A program made the position numbers and the translations under genes. The notes beneath the pieces were generated by a model. That model had not been told where the DNA came from. It did not search any database and saw only the letters and a program-made list of their open reading frames with translations. Positions 1 to 5,518 of a DNA stretch of 21,233 nucleotides are shown here, piece by piece. The stretch's first letter is position 1. Each line of letters starts with the position of its first letter. Source of the DNA: a virus; IMG/VR virus record IMGVR_UViG_3300027747_001184, positions 1-21,233 of that record; one strand, 5' to 3'.

Positions 1-434
1 GCTTTAACCAAACCCATGTAATTCATAAGAATGTTTTCTTCTTCGTCGGTATCTAGTGTAGAGATATAGACCTTGCCTTTTTTACGGGCTACTGGAATTC
101 CAGCTACGATACCCTTTTTAGGGTCACTATTCCACGCCATCAGGCGAAAAATGTCTTCAGCATCAAAGTTAATGTCTGAGTCAATAAACATGAGGTCAGT
201 GCAGTCTGAGTCTAAGAAGTCTTTAGCAATTAAGTTTCGTACACGAGACACCACGGAGCACCCAGAAATATTGCAGATCTGAATATCTACCCCATGTTGC
301 GTTGCACGAACGCAAAAAGAAGCTAGCGATATGGCTAGCTTTGCAGTTACTTTAAAGTCGTAAGTTGGAAGACCTAACATAATCTTCCGCCCTACTAAAT
401 CATATGAACCCTGCGCTTGAGTCGTTTCTGACAT
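1..434 (-). CDS. Glycosyltransferase-like protein (GT-A fold), C-terminus beyond window
   Basis: The first 144 codons of a leftward gene are visible; it runs off the left edge. ATG at 434 lies 3 bases after the stop of the upstream gene, so the two are probably co-transcribed, although the ribosome site is weak. Near residue 21 is GLPTYD, typical of the first strand of nucleotide-sugar transferases found in phages. SVVSRVRNLIA lies at about 60-70, and TDLMFIDSDINF at about 79-90 carries a DSD triplet (85-87) in the position of the metal and nucleotide-sugar binding DxD motif. GIVAGIPVARKKG follows. Such enzymes transfer a sugar from a nucleotide donor; in phages they may glycosylate virion proteins, DNA or host surface glycans. 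The acceptor cannot be told here. Its place after structural genes favours a virion- or surface-related role, which is inference. Confidence 0.75.
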   Translation of the reverse strand, partial: MSETTQAQGSYDLVGRKIMLGLPTYDFKVTAKLAISLASFCVRATQHGVDIQICNISGCSVVSRVRNLIAKDFLDSDCTDLMFIDSDINFDAEDIFRLMAWNSDPKKGIVAGIPVARKKGKVYISTLDTDEEENILMNYMGLVK

Positions 435-437
435 TTG

Positions 438-947
438 TTATCCGTAATAAATATTTACTGCGACTAAGTTACTGATATACGCATAAACACCAGTTACAGC
501 TTTTACACCCTCACCAGGAATAAACAAAGCATTATTGTAAGTATCGCTGGCGGCAACATCATAAGACATTAACCAATTGCCTGTGGAATAAACCATTGCA
601 GCACCCGCAGTAATTGTTCCGCTATTAATATCTGTAACGGTAAAGGAGTTGGCATTTACAACGGTTACAACGTAATTACCATTAGTAGCCGTTCCTTCTG
701 AACCAGCAGCAAAATCTATCCCAATTACTTGTCCAGTGGTTAACCCATGAGTTGTTTTTGTAACAGTAATAAGGGTTCCAGCACGACCATAAGTAGCCGT
801 TACAGGAGCAGTCACGGTATCAAATAAAGCTACATAACCCGCAGAAGTGCTTCCAGTAAAAGAAATACCTTTAATGCGTGTACCGTAAGGCACCATAATG
901 CCACTGCCATTTATATGCGCTTGTTTTACGTCATATTGCATCGTCAT
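438..947 (-). CDS. Small phage structural protein with an inserted beta-rich domain
   Basis: 169 aa. ATG at 947 has AGGAG six bases upstream. The two ends (about 1-45 and 122-169) look like one small family: YDVKQAHINGSG, KGISFTGSTSAGYVALFDT, then LFIPGEGV, TGVYAYISNLVAVNIYYG. From memory this pattern is common in short phage proteins of roughly 90-110 aa encoded near head and tail genes. Between them sits a Thr/Val/Gly-rich block with LITVTKTTHGLTTGQVIGI, a GNYVVTVVNANSFTVTD stretch and a final AAMVYS. This resembles the HGL-type beta-sandwich modules found in phage tail and fibre proteins. Probably a virion component, exact position unknown. It follows the 154-aa gene and precedes the glycosyltransferase. 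Confidence 0.75.
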   Translation of the reverse strand: MTMQYDVKQAHINGSGIMVPYGTRIKGISFTGSTSAGYVALFDTVTAPVTATYGRAGTLITVTKTTHGLTTGQVIGIDFAAGSEGTATNGNYVVTVVNANSFTVTDINSGTITAGAAMVYSTGNWLMSYDVAASDTYNNALFIPGEGVKAVTGVYAYISNLVAVNIYYG

Positions 948-999
948 AATTAATCTCCTAAGTTGAAAGAAAGGTAGGGTAAACCCCTACCTAACCAGA

Positions 1000-1464
1000 T
1001 TAATTTTGTTGACCAGTAGGACGTTGGCTGCCATCAGAGTTACGAACAGCATAGGTAACAATAATTGTTGCTGCACCTGTAGTTAATGAAGTGCCTGTTA
1101 GTGTGTATGCAATCAACACGTCAGAAGAACCAACATTTAACCAGCCGCCAGGAGTAGTAGCATTAGCACCCAAAGCTACGGAGCCTACGTTAGTAATGGT
1201 ACCAGTGGTAGTAAAGTCAGTACCGCCAATGTTTAATTTGCAAGTAGCAGCTGCATCAAAAACAGTTGTAGTAACAACTTTAACGTCCACGATTTGTGAA
1301 CCAGCTGGAACAGCAATCAAGTTGCCAGTTAATGTGCCAAATACAACATTACCAGATTGAGAAACAACAGTGCAACCTGTGTTAGCTAAAGTTGTTGCAG
1401 TCGTGCCAGTTGTGTAGCGATTTGTGCCTAATAGCCAAGGGCCTAGGTGAGTAGCGAATCCCAT
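1000..1464 (-). CDS. Hypothetical structural protein, beta-rich
   Basis: 154 aa, start ATG at 1464 with AGGAG six bases upstream. It begins MGFATHLGPWLLG and is very rich in Thr, Gly, Val and Ala with almost no charged residues, as expected for a beta-sheet virion protein. No enzymatic motif, signal peptide or membrane segment is visible. It is the first gene after the terminator-promoter junction at 1553-1617, so it may be transcribed separately from the capsid gene. It could be a head decoration, neck or tail-associated protein; I cannot distinguish these from sequence alone. Confidence 0.75.
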   Translation of the reverse strand: MGFATHLGPWLLGTNRYTTGTTATTLANTGCTVVSQSGNVVFGTLTGNLIAVPAGSQIVDVKVVTTTVFDAAATCKLNIGGTDFTTTGTITNVGSVALGANATTPGGWLNVGSSDVLIAYTLTGTSLTTGAATIIVTYAVRNSDGSQRPTGQQN

Positions 1465-1552
1465 GAGGATCTCCTATATACAAGTTAAGCCTATAAGTCG
1501 GTATATCGTCTGCTGGGGCAGTCAAATAGGCTGGATTTACCCAGATGTTTTA

Positions 1553-1580
1553 ATAATACTACTTTTTTAACTTTGTGCAA
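1553..1580 (-). promoter_or_regulatory. Candidate sigma70 promoter for the 154-aa gene
   Basis: On the minus strand, TTGCAC (1575-1580) and TATTAT (1553-1558) are separated by 16 bases. The pair lies just downstream, in the direction of transcription, of the hairpin terminator at 1592-1617 and about 90 bases before the ATG at 1464. The 126-bp gap between gene and terminator holds nothing else I can name. The -10 has 5 of 6 and the -35 has 4 of 6 consensus bases. Confidence 0.45.
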
Positions 1581-1591
1581 CATTTATAAAG

Positions 1592-1617
1592 AAAAAACCC
1601 CGCTTTTTGGGCGGGGT
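1592..1617 (-). terminator. Intrinsic terminator after the 62-aa gene
   Basis: On the minus strand ACCCCGC pairs with GCGGGGT (7 bp, GC-rich) around a CCAAAAA loop, followed by a run of six T. It begins 7 bases after the TAA of the 62-aa gene at 1624. The same hairpin occurs again at 1874-1898. Confidence 0.85.
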
Positions 1618-1623
1618 CTTAGC

Positions 1624-1812
1624 TTATTTACTTTCGCTTATAAACTTATTCATTTCCGCAGCTCGATCAAGAATATCTTGGAAGGAGGGAAACTTAGGGG
1701 GATCGCCAACTTTACCCATTAAATCCCAAAGGTGCATTGTGGCGTGAAACTGCCCCTCTAGCATGCTTTTAGCGGACTCAAGTAACTGATAGCGTAGTTC
1801 AAATGGATTCAT
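1624..1812 (-). CDS. Small conserved-looking phage protein in its own transcription cassette
   Basis: 62 aa, beginning MNPFELRYQLLESAKSMLEG. I chose ATG 1812 because AGGAG lies ten bases upstream. A longer reading from 1845 would begin inside the leader and has no ribosome site. The protein looks mostly helical (ESAKSMLEGQFHATMHLWDLM, split here as a description; then ILDRAAEMNKFISES) and has no cysteine or membrane segment. Short proteins starting MNPFE(L/I)R are, from memory, known in large marine and freshwater phages; their role is unknown. The gene sits alone between identical terminators, with an extended -10 promoter upstream, between the major capsid gene and the next structural genes. 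Expression independent of the capsid operon is therefore likely. Confidence 0.75.
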   Translation of the reverse strand: MNPFELRYQLLESAKSMLEGQFHATMHLWDLMGKVGDPPKFPSFQDILDRAAEMNKFISESK

Positions 1813-1859
1813 AATAAAACTCCTGTGTGTTGTGTGTATGAGCAAAAGCGCTCAGAAGT

Positions 1860-1868
1860 AGTATATCA
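1860..1868 (-). promoter_or_regulatory. Extended -10 promoter candidate for the 62-aa gene
   Basis: The minus strand reads TGATATACT: a TATACT -10 hexamer (1860-1865) preceded by the TGn extension. No good -35 is seen, which is normal for extended -10 promoters. It lies between the capsid-gene terminator (1874-1898) and the ATG at 1812. The roughly 45-nt leader has a small GAGC/GCTC hairpin and then the AGGAG site. Confidence 0.5.
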
Positions 1869-1873
1869 CAAGT

Positions 1874-1898
1874 AAAAACCCCGCTTTTTGGGCGGGGT
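1874..1898 (-). terminator. Intrinsic terminator after the major capsid gene
   Basis: Same 7-bp GC-rich stem (ACCCCGC with GCGGGGT) and CCAAAAA loop as the terminator at 1592-1617, followed by five T on the minus strand. It starts 22 bases after the capsid stop codon at 1921, so it should end or reduce late transcripts coming from the portal-capsid genes. Confidence 0.85.
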
Positions 1899-1920
1899 CT
1901 TAGTAAAGCCCAAATGCTAA

Positions 1921-2835
1921 TTAAGCACCTGGTGATCCCCACATTCCGAGTGGATCAGACCAACCGAATGAATAACGCTCACGAGACTTGTAACGAACGT
2001 TACCAGTATCGAAATCACCATCCATACCAGTGCTCAAAGGAGTACGAACAAAATGTTTCATACCATTTGGAACATCAGTTGTTAAGAAGTAACCATTGGT
2101 ATCGGTCAGGTAGTTATTAACTGTATAACCATCTGGAATCGAACCATTGTTTACGATAGCATTGATGTCATTATCGGTTGTACCAACACGCAATTGAGTT
2201 TCAAGCAAACGAGTTGCAACGAACTGTAGTGCAGGTGGAACTACCAATTTCTTAGGTTTAGCAGCAATTAACAAACCACGCTCATCAGTCCAAGCAGCGA
2301 TCTGAATAACGGCAGCTTCCAAAGAAGTCTCGTTTAAGTCAGCAGCTGTAGCCTGAGTGTTGCTGTTTGTACCGCCAGATACCAATGGGTGAGCAGTGCT
2401 GAACAAAGGAACGCCATCACCACCGTAATAAGCGGCAGAGTTAGTAAATCCATTGTTTAATACAGCAGCGGCTTTAACCTGTTTGGTATAAGCCATAGCA
2501 CGAGCCAAAGCCTTTGTATAGCGAGCTGATAAAGAATCGTAGAGGTTATCTTCGATTGCTTCTTCAGTCAAGCTAAAGCCAAGGGCAATAGTTTCGTGGT
2601 TGTAACGTGCTGTGAAAGCCTCTTGAGCATTGTCGTAACGAATAGCGGAGCCTTCGTTTTTGACAGGTGCAGCGGAGAAGCCAGACAGTTTTGTTTCTTC
2701 TTCAAACGAACGTTCAGAGGTCTCAGTATTGTAGATCTCTTTGTGTTGTTCACCATACGTTGCATACTCAAGTCCGAACAAAGCGTTCAATCCTGGGAGC
2801 AACTCTTTCAGTAGTTGTGCGCGTGAAATAGCCAT
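1921..2835 (-). CDS. Major capsid protein (HK97-fold, Mu gpT-like type)
   Basis: 304 aa; ATG 2835 with AGGAG six bases upstream, the same leader as the neighbouring decoration gene. The N-terminus (AISRAQLLKELLPGLNALFGLEY) and the sequence GDGVPLFSTAHPLVSGG in the middle are characteristic of the Mu gpT-like group of major head subunits. The C-terminal part contains YTVNNYLTDTNGYFLTTD, then RYKSRERYSFGWSDPLGMWG, the late beta region of this fold. The length fits a capsid protein without a separate scaffold domain. It assembles into the icosahedral head shell. Gene order portal, GroES-like, scaffold-like, decoration-like, capsid supports the call. A strong terminator follows the stop, and the gene is probably the most highly expressed late gene. 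Confidence 0.92.
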   Translation of the reverse strand: MAISRAQLLKELLPGLNALFGLEYATYGEQHKEIYNTETSERSFEEETKLSGFSAAPVKNEGSAIRYDNAQEAFTARYNHETIALGFSLTEEAIEDNLYDSLSARYTKALARAMAYTKQVKAAAVLNNGFTNSAAYYGGDGVPLFSTAHPLVSGGTNSNTQATAADLNETSLEAAVIQIAAWTDERGLLIAAKPKKLVVPPALQFVATRLLETQLRVGTTDNDINAIVNNGSIPDGYTVNNYLTDTNGYFLTTDVPNGMKHFVRTPLSTGMDGDFDTGNVRYKSRERYSFGWSDPLGMWGSPGA

Positions 2836-2847
2836 TTATAGCTCCTA

Positions 2848-3462
2848 TTAAGCTGCAGTAGCTACACCAGTAGCGCTGTAGTAAGTATGGATACCAAAGT
2901 TAAATTTAACAATAACTTCAGTATAAGAACCCGATGCATTAACTGTCTCTGGAATTACGTCAACAATACGCATTGGTAATGTTGAAGTACTAGCTGTAGT
3001 AGCTGAAACAGATGCTAAAGAGTCGCCTGTGGTTGTGCTACCAGTGGTCAAAATTAAAGCTGTATTTAGACCAACTGCTGCGCGTGTTACGCCAGACATT
3101 GTTGATGTGCCAGCAGCGGTAACCGCAACTTTGAACAATGCATCTGGATCATCCAATACAAAAGCTTGGATGTCAGTAGCGTTTGTGCTAGCTGGGTAAT
3201 ACTGTTGTTGCAACAATTGTTTAGTTGTTGGGTTTGTGAACTGACAACCCAAGAAAATACCAACTGCGTCGGTTGCGGTAGCTGTGGTTGAAACTTTGCT
3301 TAGAGTGCCACCAGTGTTTAAACGCACGACATCACCGTAAAAAATTGATGTGCCAGAGTTTTGAGCAATGGGGATTAAGCGAGTTGAACCAGCAAATACC
3401 TGACCACCGATCAAATTGATCGGTTGAAACCCGTAAGGGCCTGAAACGGTAGGATAAGCCAT
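2848..3462 (-). CDS. Putative head decoration or capsid-associated protein
   Basis: 204 aa, ATG 3462 with AGGAG upstream; 12 bases separate it from the capsid start. It begins MAYPTVSGPYGFQPINLIGG and continues with GSTRLIPIAQNSGTSIFYGDVVRLNTGG, a beta-barrel-like opening common in phage proteins encoded next to the major capsid gene. The rest is rich in Ala, Thr, Ser and Val, low in charge, with one FVLDDPDALFKVAV stretch. No catalytic motif is visible. Position and composition suggest a decoration protein that stabilises the expanded shell, but this is inference and the protein could be another minor head component. Confidence 0.8.
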   Translation of the reverse strand: MAYPTVSGPYGFQPINLIGGQVFAGSTRLIPIAQNSGTSIFYGDVVRLNTGGTLSKVSTTATATDAVGIFLGCQFTNPTTKQLLQQQYYPASTNATDIQAFVLDDPDALFKVAVTAAGTSTMSGVTRAAVGLNTALILTTGSTTTGDSLASVSATTASTSTLPMRIVDVIPETVNASGSYTEVIVKFNFGIHTYYSATGVATAA

Positions 3463-3481
3463 TTATAACTCCTAATTAAAT

Positions 3482-3931
3482 TTAATTACCTTTGCCAAAA
3501 CTTACCGTGGATTTTTTCTCGTTAAAGAGAGGCATCCTTGGGTCATTTTGGCGCATAAGATTATTGTCTACAGCATCCATCTGATTTTCGGCTTGAACTT
3601 GATAATGGTTATTACGTTGTTCAACGAATTCTTCTGGAGTTTTGCAAAGCAACAATCCGCCAATCTCAATGTTGTCTTTAAAACGACTATTGGGGTCAAT
3701 TAATAGTTGAAACTTAGGTTGTTCCTCAGCCCTAACAGGTTCCCATCCTTCTCTGAGTTTGGCAGAGAGATTGCGGGGATCCGCACTATTCAAAGTAGAT
3801 ACTCTAATCCAACGATATGCAAAACCTGCTTGCTTATCTGGTTCTGGCAACAACTCTGGTGGTTTCCATGCCTCTGGACGCACTGATTGTTGACGAGTTT
3901 CTATTTCACGAGGTTTTCTATTTTCAGCCAT
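3482..3931 (-). CDS. Conserved-looking phage protein of unknown function
   Basis: 149 aa. I chose ATG 3931 (MAENRKPREIETR) because GGAG lies seven bases upstream; a GTG nine codons earlier would also be open. The ATG overlaps the stop of the scaffold-like gene by 8 bases, implying translational coupling. Visible blocks are WKPPELLPEPDKQAGFAYRW, SADPRNLSAKLREGWEPV and LLLCKTPEEFVEQRNNHYQ. The middle block, with its Trp-Glu-Pro-Val ending, looks like a structured domain and the ends look charged and flexible. It is soluble, with no signal peptide or membrane segment. Its position between scaffold and capsid genes suggests head assembly or a minor head protein; I do not recognise a characterised family. 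Confidence 0.8.
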   Translation of the reverse strand: MAENRKPREIETRQQSVRPEAWKPPELLPEPDKQAGFAYRWIRVSTLNSADPRNLSAKLREGWEPVRAEEQPKFQLLIDPNSRFKDNIEIGGLLLCKTPEEFVEQRNNHYQVQAENQMDAVDNNLMRQNDPRMPLFNEKKSTVSFGKGN

Positions 3932-4901
3932 TTTTGGACTCCAATTTTGTAAGTTCACGAGCGTATTGCTCTGGGGTTAGATTGAATTTCTTTGCCAGTT
4001 GTAACTGCGTTGGCGTAAGTCTGACTTTTTTTGGAGAGGTAGACCTAGTGGCTGGCGCAACTACTGTGCTCGGTTTACTAGTTTTCGCAGAGGGTTTGGC
4101 CTCTACCTCGAAAGAGTCTTTGGTCTCTTCGGAAATCCCAAATTTCTCTGGGAATCTTTGACGTATTTCTTTGTCAATAACGCCATAATAATGATCGGAG
4201 CCTATTGCAACTCCTTCACGCTCAAGGCGTCTATGAATTCCCATAGCTAGGAAACTCATATCATCATCACTCCCATACCAGCTGTTTTTGTCCAGCCACG
4301 CTTGGGTTTTTGAGTCCAAACGTTGGGGTTGTTGTATTTGTACCTCATTTTCCTGAGATTGTAAAGCTTCTTGTGAAAATTCAGGCCTATACCTTTCTAA
4401 TTCCTGAGATTTAATTTTAGCTTCAGTTAACTTTTCTTGAGCATTTACTAAAAGCTCAGAATCGCCAGAGTCATAAGCTTCTCTGTAAGACCGTTTAGCA
4501 TCCTCTAGTTCGCGGCTTATATTTTGTTTATAGCTTGAAACTAAACTTTGCTCACCAGTGGTTAACCTGTTCTTAAGTTTTTTGTTTTCTTCAAGGATTT
4601 TAGTAGCAAAATCAATAGCTTCTTGACGTTCCTTATCTGCAGCGTCTTTAGCTCTACGTTCATCGTGGTAGACCTTTTTCATCTGGATTAACTTCTTTTT
4701 TACCTCTCCAGAAAACTCTTCTAGGTCATCGTTATCGAGTTCTTCAACAATTTCCTTGGGCATAGGTTCTGCATTTACCTTGTCCTCTACTGGTGTATCG
4801 TCTATAACCTCAATTTCAATAGGCTCTAACTCCTCTACTTCTGGAGCTTTATTTTCTAATTCATCTGGGAATTTATATTCCGTCATTTCCATATCTGGCA
4901 T
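3924..4901 (-). CDS. Putative capsid scaffolding protein
   Basis: 325 aa, ATG 4901 with AAGGAG six bases upstream. The first 70 residues are extremely acidic (runs of Glu and Asp in EEL and NDDLEEF segments). From about 65 to 190 there is a long charged helical stretch typical of coiled coils. A short folded-looking part follows (KTQAWLDKNSWYGSDDDMSF to RRLEREGVAIG), then a Pro/Ser/Thr/Lys linker and a basic C-terminus (KKVRLTPTQLQLAKKFNLTP). Acidic start, coiled-coil body and basic helical tail match phage scaffolding proteins, whose C-terminus binds the coat protein. Location between portal and capsid genes supports this. The scaffold directs procapsid assembly and leaves before or during DNA packaging. 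Direct family membership is not proven here. Confidence 0.75.
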   Translation of the reverse strand: MPDMEMTEYKFPDELENKAPEVEELEPIEIEVIDDTPVEDKVNAEPMPKEIVEELDNDDLEEFSGEVKKKLIQMKKVYHDERRAKDAADKERQEAIDFATKILEENKKLKNRLTTGEQSLVSSYKQNISRELEDAKRSYREAYDSGDSELLVNAQEKLTEAKIKSQELERYRPEFSQEALQSQENEVQIQQPQRLDSKTQAWLDKNSWYGSDDDMSFLAMGIHRRLEREGVAIGSDHYYGVIDKEIRQRFPEKFGISEETKDSFEVEAKPSAKTSKPSTVVAPATRSTSPKKVRLTPTQLQLAKKFNLTPEQYARELTKLESKNG

Positions 4902-4911
4902 TATTTTCTCC

Positions 4912-5334
4912 TTATGCTCTGGTTATGCCACGGGGATCTTGGACTATTCCTTCTACAGAATCGTCATTAATGATCCTAAATTCTCGTCCGTGGATCTTTA
5001 ATCGTGTGCCAGAGTTTGGTCTGGCTAGAATAAAGTCACCTTCTTTACACCATGGGCCAGTTGGGAACCTTGTGCTGTCTTTATAACAGTCAGGACCCAT
5101 CTTTACCACAAAGAATACGGTAGAAAGTAGCTCTTCCGTGTGCATAACGGAATCAGCTTTGATGATTCCGCTTTCATATTCCTTCTCTTGCTCTGGAATA
5201 GCTACCAAAATACGGTATCCAGAAGGCTCAGGAAGGACTTTTGCCTTTTCTTCGTTACTTGCACTAATGTTTACTGCGCCTACAACTTGTGGCTGATTGG
5301 GATTTGAGCCAATCAGTATCGTTGTATCACTCAT
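4912..5334 (-). CDS. GroES-like co-chaperonin
   Basis: 140 aa. ATG 5334 has GGAG eight bases upstream and overlaps the preceding stop by 8 bases. After about 35 variable residues comes the co-chaperonin fold: LPEPSGYRILVAIPE (first strand), ESGIIKADSVMHTEELLSTV (the position of the GroES mobile loop), FFVVKMGPD, CKEGDFILARPNSGTRLKI, then HGREFRIINDDSVEGIV at the C-terminus, which parallels the GroES ending that reads EEVLIM then ESDILAIV. GroES caps the host GroEL chamber. Phage versions such as T4 gp31 replace it so that GroEL can fold the phage capsid protein. The place in the head gene cluster fits that job. The hydrophobic tripeptide that contacts GroEL is not obvious; GII at the loop start is the nearest candidate. 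Confidence 0.85.
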   Translation of the reverse strand: MSDTTILIGSNPNQPQVVGAVNISASNEEKAKVLPEPSGYRILVAIPEQEKEYESGIIKADSVMHTEELLSTVFFVVKMGPDCYKDSTRFPTGPWCKEGDFILARPNSGTRLKIHGREFRIINDDSVEGIVQDPRGITRA

Positions 5335-5518
5335 CCGAGTTCTCCATTCTTTTTTTGAGGTCTGTAATGGTTAAACATGCAGACTCAAGACCTCTAATTT
5401 GTCCACATGCGTACTTATATTCCTCAAAATTGGTGCAATTTCCCGCTGAAACAGCTTTTTGGAGCATGTCTATGCGTTCTTTGTACTCTCTTAAGAGGTA
5501 ATCTAAATTTTGATCCAC
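5327..5518 (-). CDS. Small helical phage protein between portal and co-chaperonin genes
   Basis: 63 aa. The start is a GTG at 5518 that overlaps the portal stop codon by one base (TAGTG), and its stop overlaps the next ATG by 8 bases, so it is translationally coupled on both sides. The sequence is helical: DYLLREYKERIDMLQKAV, then EEYKYACGQIRGLESACLTI and a short charged end. The YKYACGQIRGLE segment recurs, from memory, in small proteins next to phage portal genes. Two cysteines are present but no metal-binding pattern. No function is known; a minor assembly factor is plausible from context only. Confidence 0.75.
   Translation of the reverse strand: MDQNLDYLLREYKERIDMLQKAVSAGNCTNFEEYKYACGQIRGLESACLTITDLKKRMENSDE

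Larger units (their letters stand above)
1593..1903. repeat. 30-bp perfect direct repeat pair carrying the two terminators
   Basis: Bases 1593-1622 and 1874-1903 are identical over 30 bp and in the same orientation. Each copy contains the full terminator hairpin with its U-tract. They bracket the 62-aa gene and its promoter. Identity beyond the stem, including the loop and the flanking TCTTAG, suggests a copied segment more than independent evolution of two terminators. Confidence 0.9.

Noticed and set aside
1592-1898. Reading the two identical hairpins as terminal repeats of a transposable element.
   Set aside because: They are direct, not inverted, each works as a terminator on the coding strand, and the enclosed gene has no transposase features.
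3817-4161. A 114-codon plus-strand frame across the scaffold-like gene.
   Set aside because: Antisense shadow of two well-supported leftward genes, with no ribosome site.
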